NCBI RefSeq assembly: GCF_021018805.1
Contig: NC_086250.1
Location: forward strand, 63,601,322 to 63,665,321
Reading direction: 5' to 3'
Length of the DNA stretch: 64,000 bases
From: Prinia subflava
Taxonomy: Eukaryota; Chordata; Aves; Passeriformes; Cisticolidae
Shown here: positions 25,781 through 38,100 of the stretch, one piece after another
How positions within the stretch are numbered: the first letter of the stretch is position 1
Layout of the letters: each line of letters opens with the position of its first letter
Program-made: the position numbers and the translations under genes
The notes under the pieces: generated by a model
The model's input: only the letters and a program-made list of their open reading frames with translations
Databases searched by the model: none
What the model was told of the DNA's origin: nothing

Positions 25781-25833
25781 CTTGGACTCAATTATCTTAG
25801 AGGTCTTTTCCAACCTAAGCAATTCTATGATTC
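25781..25833 (+). mobile_element. CR1 3' tail fragment, opposite orientation
   Basis: CTTGGACTCAATTATCTTAG is followed by AGGTCTTTTCCAACCTAAGC and ATTCTATGATTC, the sense-strand terminus of CR1 including its final repeat unit. About 53 bp remain. Together with the minus-strand tail at 25665-25728 it forms a 24-bp perfect inverted repeat (25683-25706 with 25795-25818) around an 88-bp spacer. Confidence 0.87.
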
Positions 25834-25910
25834 ACTATATATGTAAAAATAGTTTCAAATATATATGTGCATATATAGACATATGAATATATATATGCAC
25901 ATGTATATAT
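25834..25910. repeat. AT/TATA-rich low-complexity tract
   Basis: TATATA-type words alternate with GTGCATATAT and its perfect complement ATATATGCAC, a 10-bp inverted repeat. It lies exactly between two CR1 ends and probably grew as a dinucleotide-type microsatellite. Confidence 0.75.
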
Positions 25911-26060
25911 ATCATAGAATCATAGAATGGCCTGTGTTGGAAGGGACCTTTAGGATCATCTTGTTCCAGCCCCATGCCATGGACAGAGACACCATTCCCT
26001 AGCCCAGGTGGCTCAGAGCCCCATCCAGCCTGGCCTGAACACCTGCAGAGATGGGTGTGT
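25911..26060 (-). mobile_element. CR1 LINE 3' end, well preserved
   Basis: The + strand begins TATCATAGAATCATAGAAT, two terminal repeat units in reverse complement. It continues with GGCCTGTGTTGGAAGGGACC and then 'TTCCAGCCCCATGCCATGGACAG', 'AGCCCAGGTGGCTCAGAGCCC' and 'CATCCAGCCTGGCC'. It fits a relatively young CR1 subfamily and is the best preserved tail here. About 150 bp survive and it is truncated within the 3' untranslated region. The boundary near 26060 is approximate. It is the third CR1 end within 400 bp. Confidence 0.93.
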
Positions 26061-26115
26061 GTGAAAGGTGTCCACGAAAACAGATGAGAGATGAAGTGTG
26101 GGGCACGGTGGAGCC

Positions 26116-26493
26116 TGTAAATCAAGATATCTTAGTGTTGGTTGGGTACAGGCCATGCTCTAGAAAGACCACAGATATGAAAAAGAACTAAGAAGAGAGC
26201 TGCATATGTAACTGTCAAGGTCTTTAAAACTATGTAATTTTGTAAAAGCTGCCAAATAATATGAACAATAGGCTGTCTGTAATTTGTGAGAAAAATCTTG
26301 TAACTGTTTAGGGCTGTGGCCTATTTTGAGCTATAACAAGAATATAACACTGTACTGTGAGAATAACACCTGACTTTTGTTCCTTTTACCCTGACTTCAA
26401 TGGCTTCAAGAGCTTCAACTTAGACTTGGACTTCAACTTCTTTTGCCCCAACGTCAGCTTAGATGTCAATAAACTTTAACTTCACTGCAGACA
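26116..26493 (+). mobile_element. Possible solo-LTR-like segment (uncertain)
   Basis: The segment can be bounded by TG (26116) and CA (26493) and contains CAATAAACTTTAAC near its 3' end, a possible polyadenylation signal followed by a short U5-like stretch ending CACTGCAGACA. That layout resembles a long terminal repeat. Against it, no 4-6-bp target-site duplication is visible at these or neighbouring TG/CA limits. I recognise no LTR family, and there is no internal retroviral sequence beside it. The stretch at 26395-26460 repeats ACTTCAA-type words. It could equally be plain unique DNA. Confidence 0.22.
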
Positions 26494-26504
26494 TTATGAA
26501 AATG

Positions 26505-26600
26505 AATATTGTAACTGTTATTATAATTAATGTTATTGCTGTTGTTGTTCTGTTGGTGATGTTGTCATTATTACTATTATTAATGTTATTCCTGCTGTAA
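26505..26600. repeat. (TTN)n trinucleotide-like tract
   Basis: GTTATT, GTTGTTGTT and ATTATTACT words follow each other with a three-base rhythm. It looks like a decayed (ATT/GTT)n microsatellite. Confidence 0.6.
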
Positions 26601-29600
26601 TTAAACTGGAGAATATTTGTAGAAATTGTCATGCAAACATAATTTCTGCCAAAATTAAGTCCTTGTGTACAGTCAGTTCTATTGGACTTCTGTGAAATTA
26701 ACTATCAGTGGTAATGTCTTTTCACAAATTCTTTTCATTTTTATATTAATTATTAATATGTGTGGTCTGCATCAATTGCTAGTTAAACTGCAGTTTGCAT
26801 CAGAAACATAACTTTTTGAAGAAGGTTTAATTATCTTGCCATTCATTTTCTTATGGAGTAATTGTGAAATCTACTGATTATTTTATTAAGGGGATGTGTT
26901 CCCTCCCAAAGAGGGACAGACAGCTCAATTTATTTCTGAGCAATGCCTTGCTGTTTAGCTCCTGTGCTTATATCTGACTTAATGCTTTATAACTCTGCTA
27001 CCTGGCACACATCATGTTAACTAGCACATGCAGCTCTTTTATCCAATAGATGCAGTTTGGCAAATCTAGAGACTGTCCCATATATGACTGCTTCAAAACA
27101 GCAAATCCTTATTGTCAATCTTCCATCTCTGTCCTGGAAAAACTCTCAGTCCACAAAGGTTTTGATGCCATCATTTATTAAAAGTCATTGAGATAGAAAC
27201 ACATTATTAAAATGAGGCATATGCATAATTTAAAAGAACTAGAGAGGGGCAATCTTTCTTCATCCCCTGCAAGAAGAAAAGGCTGTTTGATTTTAAAAGT
27301 AATTCCAGGCAATAAAAATCACTTGCTGTTTACCAGAGCTGTAGCTATAAAATATCATACAATTTTCAACTATACGCTTTTAAAATAATTTCAGTAGTAA
27401 ATATTGAGATCAAGGGCTAGAGTAATTGCCCAAATAACACAACTGATAGCTACAATTCTTGAAAGCAGGCACCTGGGTTGTAAACCAGTAAGAAAATTAA
27501 GAATGATTAATGTGGCCAAAACGAAGGAATTTCTAAAGGCATCATCCTAAGCTACCCAACATGAAAAACTAAGAACAGATTTTTTTTTTTTTTTGATTTC
27601 CCCTTACCTTTTTAGCTCAAATATCAAGTCTTACATGTTAAGTGTATTTTACTTTAAAAAGCCATAGGAAAAAGAACAGAAATATTTTGATGATCAGGTA
27701 GGGGTCCACATATTTATTTTCCTGCAGGGCAATTGCTGGGGTGCTGTCACTCTCCTGGATCCCTAGGTTCTGCATCACTGGTTGTGTAGAGCCCCATCTT
27801 CAATGGATCAGAAGTTTTCTTCTTAAAATTTCTCTATACCTTCATTTTCCATTAGCACCAAAGCTCAAATATTCTTAACAGCATGTCTTTTAGAATACTT
27901 TTTAGAAATATAAGGATGGTTTTGAATTCCCTCAGGTTGGAATGAAATCAGACTTCTCACTTTTTGAAATTAATTTACTTACTACATTGCTGCTGTTGAA
28001 ATATTTGGGTGAAGGTAAATATCACAGTAAAACAAGGTGAAAACAATTCCAGCAGCTGGAATACAGCAATGATATAAAATAATTTTATTGGATTTTTCTT
28101 GGAGAGAGGAAAAGAGAGCAGTAATAAAGTACACCAGGAGGAATATTTGCGGACTTAACACCTACCTAATTTACAAATGTAAAGTCAAGTGCTAATACAG
28201 GTGTGAAATGTTGCCTTTGAATACATAGAAATCATGCTACAAATCACAGCAAGGTGTACAGCCAGAGATTATTTTTAATGAGAGGAGATTTCATTACTGG
28301 AAGAAAAAAAAAAGGTTCAGAATGACTGTTCTGGGATTTATTTAACTATTTCATTCAGTGAGATATAAAGGCAGCTGGTACCTATGGAGCAGAAGGGAAA
28401 GATAAGAAAGCCATTCCATTTGTCTTGTGGTACAGAGAGAAAGGGCAAGGGAGCAGTACTTTTAGAAATTCGGTGGAATTTTATTTTGCAATTGATCCTC
28501 CTAAATTTGCTCTTGCTCATAGCAATATGTGCTCATACCTTGTGAGCATGAGCTGAAACCACAGTCACCTATTTCAGTGGGTTTTACTGGCACAATTACA
28601 TCATTGGGTTGCCTACATCATGACAATTTTTTTCAGGAAGAAAAAAGATACAGAAAATCTTGGAGAAAAAGTACTCTGCATCACTTTGTTTTGTGTAGTC
28701 ATAATTCCATGGGAGGCTGACTGACATTTCTCACTGTGGTTGAGTTTTACATGACATGAAATGAAGTAAAACTCATTAGACTTGCATCAGTTTTTCAGAA
28801 TCCAATTCCTTAGGTTGTCTTTGGGGTAATTCAGATTTCATTTTCCATCTGAATCATAAGGGTGCCTCAAAAAAGATGCCAGAAATGGGCTTTTATTCTG
28901 GGAAGAAATACTTGTTTTCCCCATGTCCTAATAATGGTATAAAAGAGATTGCAGGTGCTGTTCACCCTCCTCTCTTCAAAGGTTGGAAATAACCCAAGTC
29001 AAAATTTCTACTCCATGAACTCAGTGGGAAAACTCCCACAGATCCTGCTGGGGTCAGGAAGGGTAACATTAGATAATTGCCACTCTTTTGTCTTCCCTTT
29101 GGCCTCAATAAAACAGGTTAAAATGGTTCTGACTCAGATTTACAGATGCATGGTTTTCAAGCTCAAAATGTTTTTGAATGAAAGCCGAGACATATTCTTT
29201 AAATGATTGCAGCATGTTTGGGATATAGTTAAGTTACAGGGTGTGTACAGCAGGGGATAACACTGTGTAGATTAAGAATTGTTTACTCTGCAAACCCTAG
29301 GCAACATCCCCAGTTTTTAGAGTTATGTGTGAGAGATACAGGATTTCTCTGAACCAACAAGATGCAAATCAAATAATAGCAAGAAGACATGTAATACTAA
29401 CACATACTTCTAAGTTGTCAGGATTTTTTTTCTCATTTATTTGGATGGATAAATGACCATTTGCACTAAAGTAGAATGGAGATTCTAACTGTGCTGTCTG
29501 CTGAACCAGCTATGGAGTACTCAAGCTAAGGAGGAAATGGAGACAGTGAGGCTAAAAGTCATGGGGTGTCAGCATAGTGAAGACAAGTAGGGCAAAACAG

Positions 29601-31488
29601 AACCAGTGCTGGGGATTAAAACTGTTGTATCCTAGAGCATATGCAGATGCTAACAAAGAAAGAAACTCAAGTCTTACACAATTATACACTGACTTATGTA
29701 TTTCCTATGAAGTGGTGCCGTTTTCCAAAGCAAAACTCTTTGACTTTTCAATTCAAACAGAACAGATTGGCTGAAGTTAAAATAAATGAGATTTTTGAAT
29801 GTACTGTCCAGTATTTAACAGGCAGTTTTCTGACTGAGCACATTTGAAATGATCACAAAATATACCTGATTTGACATTATTTTATGGATTTTGTTTCTGC
29901 TTACACTGATAAATGATGATTTTCATCTATCCAGAGGTTTAGTCTCAGAAGAGGACAGATTTGGTGAAAAATAATCAAACCAAAAAATTTAATCAAAATT
30001 GTTGAAAGGATAGGATTATATTGAATAACCCTTAAGGGGAACAAAAGCAAAACATGGGTTTTTTTATTTTTTTAATGTAGAAGTTAACTTGGAAAAGTGC
30101 ATTTTACATAGAAAAAAGGCACAGATAATTTCTCAAGTAACAAACAAGATATAAAATACTGAAATCAACTTTCTTAAATGAATTGCTACAAGAAATCTGT
30201 GTACTATCTGGGCACTAGACCAGAGTAATTTGTGTGTGGTCGTTTGAATAAAAAACAATGTGCAACTCTAATTGAAGGAAGGGGAATTTGGCCCGTAGAG
30301 TCATTGCTTACTAGTCAAAACAGAGATTTAAGAAAATATAGACTTGTCTTTATTCTAATATGTAGTTTTGGAGTAAATCAAGGAGTGCTCTGTTTGGATT
30401 AGATTTTGCTGAATGCCCCTGTTTACTTGTACGAAGTGCTGCTGAAGAAATAGAAGAAGACATAGACCAGACTTTCTATAATTTAAACAGTCTGATAAGG
30501 GAAAACATACAGTATGCTAAGGGGAAGTGTCTGTTGATTTTGATTTACATTTCATTCATTTACTAATTTAAATAGGTTTAAAGCCACCTGCATTAATTTG
30601 GGCATATTTGACTAAGAGTTGGCCAAAGACCAGAATAGCTGCAGAAGCAGCAAAAGAGAAGGAAAGTCATGCTGTAAAGCTAGAAATAAGGTGAAATTTA
30701 GCAGTACAAATGAATTCATGATGACCTTAAGGCTGAGAAAAATTAAATTCATGGCACAGGAACTGTTTAATCAGGAATTATACATAAGTGCTGCATAAGT
30801 GATGGATTAAATCATGAGGCTTAGGGTGCAGATGCAGGCATCTCTGGGGAAGATAGCATGGTGCACTGAAGAGTATCAGCCTGGCCCCCAAACAAGCCAA
30901 ACTCCTGAATGAAACTCACTGACCCTCCAGTGACAGCATGGGGAGAGTTGGAGATATCAGGATGATGGCCCAAACTTGTTTCTTAAGCAGAATTATTTAG
31001 TGCAGGGCTGCAGCTGCACTCCTGCTTCACCCCTGGAAGATCCAGATCCAGGCTTGTCTGTCTGCTTAGCACAAATCCTCTAACAGTTCATATGGGATAG
31101 GTGATGTTTAGAGCAGACTTCATCTTACCTGCTGAAAGTGAAAGGTCAAAACATAGCCAAAGCCAGACAGCTTGAGAGAAAGTGTGATTGGTGTTTAATG
31201 TGCGGAACTCAGTAGTTTAACTCCGCACAAAACTCTCCTAGCTGTGGTACTGAGCTGACCTGGGCTGGGATCCCAGATGTTGGGACTGCAGCCTGGAAGG
31301 AGGCTTGCATTCCACCCACACCCTGATAGCACAAACATTAGCAGAGGGACTGTGTTTCTCCAAGGTTAATGCCTTACCACAGGAATACAATCTGTTTTCC
31401 ATCTGCCTCTCCTAGTTCCTCTCCCTCCACCAGTGAATCCTGGAGCAATTTCAGCAGTAGGCATGTGGAGCGTGCTTCCTCCCCTAAA
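26601..31488. other. Gene-free AT-rich unique DNA
   Basis: No exon or mobile element is recognised. The frames present are under 90 codons (for example 28949-29206 +) and unlike known families. A run of 15 T lies at 27580-27594. Confidence 0.5.
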
Positions 31489-31548
31489 CCACAGAGTGAT
31501 TAGGGCACTCTGCTGAGAGAGATGGGTTTGAATCCCTATAAGCAGGTT
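31489..31548 (+). mobile_element. tRNA-like (SINE-type) fragment
   Basis: GGTTTGAATCC at 31525-31535 matches the RNA polymerase III B box (GGTTCGAATCC) with a single C-to-T change at the CpG. Upstream, AGTGATTAGGGCACTCTGCT (31495-31514) resembles the A-box and D-arm region of tRNA-derived repeats of amniotes ('gtGGTTAGGGCACTC'-type). The spacing between the two is slightly short for an intact tRNA. No acceptor stem or CCA-like end can be paired, so it is not a working tRNA gene. I read it as the relic of an ancient tRNA-derived SINE or of a repeat containing one. The family name is not certain. Confidence 0.42.
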
Positions 31549-32385
31549 AAAATATTATTTCAGTATTTTTTCGTCCAAATCCTGAGACTGGAAGCCAAAA
31601 GTAACATCAAAGCAGTATAATTTCCTTCCTGTGCTTAGCAAAAGTTTTACTAACATGATGGGCATACAGTGCTCGCACAGTCCTCAGTTTGATCTCGCTG
31701 CCAGCAAGGAAGGCATATGCTAATTGCAGTGGATTCAGTTGTCTGTCACTCAAAATTACTTATTTTGAGTATGACTGGGAAAAAAAAGTCAGTTGGGAAT
31801 TCTTCGACTTTCTTCTTTTCTGAATGGATTATATAGCAAATAATTTTACTCAGTCTTGTCCCGTATTAGGAAACATAATATTCTCTTCTCCTCTGGATGC
31901 ACAAGGCCCATTCCACCCTCCCTGTCCTGACCTCTTTCATTTTCAAAACCTTTTTCTACTGAACTCCCAGTGTTAACGCTCTCCCTGTTGCAGCACACTG
32001 GTGGAACGCACAGTCCTGTTCCAGATACAAATGTTTGGCATGATGTTCCCAGCTTGGAGTCAACTGTTTATGACTTTCCTCAGCAGCACGACAGCACTCT
32101 GTGATTAAATATGCTCAGATTTCTCCCTGTTCTGCTTCAGCTTATGTTGACCAAAAATATGACAATCAAATTCACCTACTTGGAACCTCACCAAAATAAA
32201 TCTTCTATTTTGTTTGAGGTTGTGGTTCTCAGACCAAGCCAGTAAACTCCTAAGAAAAAAAAAGCTTCAATAAGTTATAGGCAACAATTTTTATATATGT
32301 GAAATAAAGGTAGAATCAAAGAGGAGTACAACACTGGTGTCACTGTGCTACAACAGAATTTTTATTTCTTACCAACAAATTATGG
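31549..32385. other. Gene-free unique DNA
   Basis: No open frame of note and no repeat family is recognised between the tRNA-like fragment and the CR1 copy that follows. Confidence 0.5.
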
Positions 32386-32701
32386 CTCTCTACAAGTACC
32401 TGAAAGGAAGTTAAAGTAAGTTAGGGGTCTGTCTCTGAATTAACAAGCATTGGACAAGAGGAAATGGCCTCAAGTTGCACCAGGGGAGGTTTGGATTGGA
32501 TATGAGGAAAAAATTTTTCACCAAAAAGTTTGTCAAGCACAAGAACAGGCTGCCTGGGAAAGTGCTTGAGTCACCTACCCTGCAGATATTTAAAAGATGT
32601 GAAGATGTGGCACTTAAGGACAGAGGATTAAGTGATGACTTGGTAGTGCTGAGTTAACTGTTGGAATCAATTATATTAAAAGTCTTTTCAATAATTCCAT
32701 G
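32386..32701 (+). mobile_element. CR1 LINE 3' end, sense orientation
   Basis: Blocks typical of the CR1 3' end appear in order on the + strand: CTACAAGTACCTGAAAGGA, then ACAAGAGGAAATGGCCTCAA, GTTGCACCAGGGGAGGTTTG, GATTGGATATGAGGAAAAA, 'AACAGGCTGCCTGGGAAAG', 'GAGTCACCTACCCTGCAGAT' and a worn terminus (GTTGGAATCAATTATATTAA, then AGTCTTTTCAATAATTCCATG). The last 3' repeat unit is barely readable. A 60-codon frame (32475-32657) lies inside but is only the translated untranslated region. About 315 bp remain, truncated at the 5' end. Divergence is intermediate. Confidence 0.93.
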
Positions 32702-35057
32702 TCAACTGCAGTAGGATTATTCTTAAATTGCATGAATTTGGTTACCCCAAATTTAACTGCTGTAAAATATGATTAAAATTATTTCAGTTCTACTCTCAAA
32801 CTAACATTTTCAACATTTTCAAATAGTTTTATATAGTAAAAGATGGAGAGAAGGAAAGGGGAAAGGTTAAGAAAAGATGAAAATCCTCTTTATTGTGTAA
32901 CTCAGACTTCAAATTAGCCACATTATTACTAAATTTGTCTGAAAATGGAAGTAGCTTCCATTACATAGCTTCTATTTTCTCAGGAAAGTATTTTGTCTTT
33001 TTTTTTTTTTTTCTTTTTAAATGAGCATTCAGATATTCAGTAAAACATGGAAATAAGTAACATGATGATTTTGGTACTTGATGGTGGTTTGGACACTGAT
33101 GCAGTGTGTAGGAATCTGGCTTCCTTCTTAAAGTTTAGGGAAATGGTTTGTTTGTACAAAGTATAACTGTAGCAAAGTAAAACATTTATAATCAATGAGA
33201 ATTTATCTGAAAAAACCCCAAAATATTCCAGTAGAGGTTAGTGCAGGAGAATAACGAAGTGACTGTTCTTCAGCTACACAACACACAGTACCACCCCAAG
33301 AACAGGCTGTCCTATAAACAAGCACCAGCTGCTGTCTATTGTTTTACATCAATTATAAACTTTGTAAGGACAAAAAGTGATGTCATCAAGTCCCAAAATC
33401 TTTTTATGTCAGTTTTGTGCTGGTTTCAGGTCAAGTACTGATTTATTTGGATGCATTTAATTTGATCAGACTCATAAGATGAATCTTACCCTTTTTTTCT
33501 AAAATGTTTGAGATTCAAGTCTGAGAGGCAAAGGTGATAACAGAGGCATGATCTAGCAAAGTCTGAAAACCAGGGAATACAGGCTGAGATTTTAAGGTTT
33601 TATGGTTTTCAGACATTCCTCCCTAGGAAATATTCCAAGGTGAGCATCCAAAAGTTAACTGTCACTCTCCTCAAAAACTTGTTTCTGGTTTTGGGTTCCA
33701 AGCTTCATCTTATTGCTGTTAAAGCATAATTTGAAAGTCTGATCTTTTGCTGCTTCTCCAATGAAAATTACTGAAGTGGGCAGAATGCCCTTAGATAATT
33801 GATGTTTACAAAATGTTTCTTTTACTGAGGAAGTTTACGTAAAAGCAAACTACAAGACTAAAGAATTTATCTAGTTTTAAATTGATATTACAATTAGGCT
33901 GATACAAAACACAGGTTTACTGTGGAAAAGAAACACCTGCAAGTAGGTCCATGAACAAAGACCTGCTGTAGCCAGAAGCCTGATTGAAATTATGTACAGG
34001 ACCAGCAGTGTCTCAGGATAGAAAAAGCTTGTTTCACACTATGACTTTTAAGATCTCCTCTCAGGTTTCAGTTCCTTCCTTTCCTGCTCCACAGGCCAGT
34101 AAAGGCCTGACCCAACTGGCAGAGGGATCACCCAGGGAAAGAAAAGCGTGCCAAGGGCTGGATGTCCCAGGGTCACCTGCCCACCACAGCTTTTCACCCC
34201 TTGGGCTTGAGCTGCTTCCCACGTGGCAGCACCCATCAGCACCACAGGGGCTGGCTGGCTGCTTGTGGCCCTTGCCTGGAAAATTAAATAAGTCCTCCTG
34301 GAAGAGCTAAGAGATGTCCCTGTGTGTTAGTAAGAGTGGAAAAGAGAGAACACACCACCTTATCTTACTGACTTCTTGGGGAAACACCACAACTAACAGC
34401 TCATTACAAAGACAAGGAAATCCTTTCTTCTGACATGGTCCCAGGCCAGTATTTCAGGGAGAAGAAGAAAAAAATCAAACCTGCCAGAAGGGAGAGTGTA
34501 GGAACAGACTCCTCATTATGCCTATGGGATTTAAAAAGTATTCATTTTTTGTCTTTTACCCTGTTCTGGGTAACTAGAGAACAGAGGGAGGATGGGAATC
34601 TCACAGGGTTCACTGTTTTGGCATCAACGTTTACACACCCAGCCCACATTAGATTCTGGGTATCTAATATGAGATTTGTTACTCCTTTTCAAGAGGTTGG
34701 GGTCTTGGCAGGGCTTGACCTTTGAACTTTTCTATTTCTTTTCCTAATAGAACTCACAGAGGTAGAAATTTTGACCTGTCAAGAAGTAGATTCCGCAGAG
34801 CAAGAGAAAGTGATACAGCTATCAACTTTGTGGCTAATGGCAGTGATTATGTCCTAGCAGGCCATTTGTGACTAATTTATGGCATCACAGGTGCACAGGA
34901 GGCAGAGGCAAGGAGGCAGCTCAGTAGGGAAAGGACCAGCAATAGTCTCTCCATAGGGACTTTAAGGTTAATTGATTGGGGAAAGCAAAAATTACACAGA
35001 CTGTAATGATAGTTAGGTTTTAAGAACAAAATAAAAAGAAATTATTATTAAAGTACT

Positions 35058-35104
35058 GGAAGGAAGGAAGGCAGGCAGGAAGGAAGGAAAGAAAGAAAAA
35101 AAAT
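35058..35104. repeat. (GGAA)n purine microsatellite
   Basis: GGAA units are interrupted by GGCA units and grade into GAAA and poly(A). GGAA arrays can bind ETS-family factors in other vertebrates. Nothing here shows that this short interrupted array does. Confidence 0.85.
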
Positions 35105-38100
35105 GAAATATGAACGAAAAGTATTTTTATCCTCAAAATACCACATTGTTTCGCTTGCTTAAAACATTTTTAAAAGGCAAAAATGTATTTTTAGTAAAAA
35201 TATTTTCTTCCATTATAGTAACCAGTAAGAAAATATTGAACAGCTGTAATAGCTATAATATAATACACCCTGTAGAAAGCAAAATATGTACTTGAAATGA
35301 GCCCAGCCTGATACAGTTCAACACCTAAAGGAACTAAGGTCAAACCCCCTCTTCCTTGATTTTGCAACAGGTTGACACTCTTCAAGAACAAGTCTGCATT
35401 TCTGCTTGTGGCCTGGAATGAGCTGCTTAAATTTGCTCTGTGAGTGGAAAGCTGTGAGGCAGCCATGTGATGGCAGCAGTTGGATCTTTGCTCTGATTCA
35501 AGCCCATCCAAGCAGGGGTCAGGAGCTGCTCAAGCCAAACCTCAGCACTGGGGTATTTCCTAAATGAGGGGGGCATCGTGTCTGGCTGCCTCTGACTCCT
35601 CAGGCAGGGACACTTTAATATTTAGGAGCAATGCTGGGAGAGTATTTGGAATGACTCACATATTTTGGTTCTGTGGCACCTCAGTGGTTCTGCTGCAATG
35701 CTCCTGGCCCATGGATGTGTGCTTCCTTCTGTGACAAAACAAGCACAATATTCATATAGGCATTTAAAATCCAAATATTTAATATTATGCTTTTACAGTA
35801 TTGAAAATGTAGTCAATAATATTGTAAAAACAATTCTCAAGGCAACAAAGTCCAAATTAAAAATAAACAAACAAAACAGCTTCAGCAGCAGTATTTTGGT
35901 TGCCTGCTGCATTGGTTTGTTTGTTTTTCTATGATCACTGTATTTGCTTGAAAGAATGAGAATGCTTGTTTAAAAATTATTTTCTTTAACACTATTCAGT
36001 AAGTCTCCCAGAACACTAAGCATGAATTAGAAACAGATTTCATATGAAATACAACTGTAGTGAAGACTAAAAATAATGATAAATATGATTGTTAATTCTT
36101 TTGGTTGCTTACCGGCCAGAAAAAATCTTTTATTCAAAGAAATGATCATAATCTGATTTAATTCTATTAGCTTATTATCATGCCCAGAAAACTGGATTGT
36201 GGATGAGGGCAAGGGATTCAAGAAATCTCTGTCTCATAGTCCTGAAAAAGAGAGGTTTCCTTATTATGGTCATCTGAGTGTAGTGAATTTCTCCAAAATA
36301 TGACATCTTTATCCCAGATTCAGGAAGTGTCTGAGTAGGGGGTCAATGAGGAGTAGGTGTTCTACTCTCCCTCTCTCTGTTGTGCCTTCTCTCCCTAGAC
36401 CATGATCCTGCAGGGAGATTCAGACAGATTGACCCAATTCAATGCTGATAAAAAACATGTTCCACTTCTAAAATCATAACATTGGCCCATTAATCAATAA
36501 ATTCATGCTAAAAGCAACAACAACAAGAAGAAACCCAAAACATCCTTCAAAAATGCTTCCATTGGTTTATAAGTTTTAAGCTTTATTTTTATATTTCCCT
36601 GTTTTTCACAGTCAGGAAGAATTGGAAGATTTTTGTAAGAAATGGAACTGAAGATGTAATTCTGATGTAATGGGTGGTTTCAGAAAGTTGAAATACAAGA
36701 AAAATGTCTTGAATGATCTTAAATGTAGAATGGTTATTGTCACTGCTGTATCAAATGTAAGCATTCAAATAGCAAATTATAAACCGGAGAAAGAGGAATG
36801 GAATTTTTTGAACATCCCAGGCATTAACATTTTTGTTCTGTTTCCAATGAAAATTTAATTACTTCACTGTTATTATGCATTTCTTTTTGCAGATAAAAAG
36901 ATATTTTTCATGGAACTTCTTTTGGGTGCTTTTTTATTGCCTCATTTGAGTGAGGTACTGTTAAGATTATCATTGATTCTTGCTCCCCAACCACCTAAGT
37001 TGCTCTGATTTTTATCAGAAAATAGATTATGCTGGTTTTGGCTGTCATAGCCATTATTTTTTCCCTTTGCAGTATATGATCTGGTTGCAATATTGATTTT
37101 TCAGGGATGGGCAAATGCCATAGGAAAATACCCTTTTACAGAGAGGATTCAAGGAGCTCTAGGGATGGTGCTTAGGCAGATAATCTTTGTTTGAGTAACA
37201 TTTTCCCTGAAGTGTGGGTTGGTTCAGGAAAGTATTTGCTTTACTGATAAGAAGCCTTTGGACATTTTCCCAGGTAGTGGAACTAATTCATATGATACAC
37301 TTGTATACTGTTACAATCAAATTTTGATATCTTAACCTACTTTTCAAAAAATGTTGTGTTTTAACTTTCCACTCCTTAGCCTGCAGGTGAGATTAATTTC
37401 ATTATCCTTTCTGCTGTGGCAGATCCTATAGAACCTCTCATCTCCAGGGTGGTTTTTTCATAGCAAAAGTATTTGAAAATATCATTTCTAATAGACTAAC
37501 ACATAGAAAACAAACAGCATGATTTGAAGCTTCATCTTCAGGTGCTTTTTAAAGAAACTAAAACCAACTGCATATTTAATATAATATTTTACTTATTTAC
37601 ATTGGAAACAGCTTTAGGTGGATGAGGTTTGCAGTGATGTACATATGAGAAAGTGTTATTTCTCTGCATGTGGATCCTGTTCTACTAAACAATAAATACA
37701 ACTGTGAAGATCAGAACAGCAGCTTTATATATACACAGAAGAAGTAATAGGCTCACCAGCATTAATCTGCTTGTGCTTACCCAATTTTCCTGCTGGAGGG
37801 GAAAATAAAGAAGAAAAAATTCTTCTACCTACAGAGAATTAATATAGAGTTTATTGCATAAGCACATACTCAGTTACCTCTTGACGACTAGTCATAAACC
37901 ATAGTCCCTTTCTTTGTCTTCTTCCTCTGTTATATAGGTTAACAAATCATGATTTTGGCCTGTGAACTGCATGCTATCTGCTGTCACTGTTGCTTTACTC
38001 TTCCTTCTCTGTGCTGTTTCAGTGCTGTTTCCATATTTCAAAAAAATAATCTCCTCTGCTCTGTTATTTTTCTTCAGGATGCCTCAAAAAAAGTTTTAAT

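Noticed and set aside
31489..31548. Functional tRNA gene
   Set aside because: A B box is present, but acceptor and anticodon stems cannot be paired and the A-to-B spacing is off.
32475..32657. 60-codon frame as a small protein
   Set aside because: It is the translated 3' region of the sense CR1 copy.
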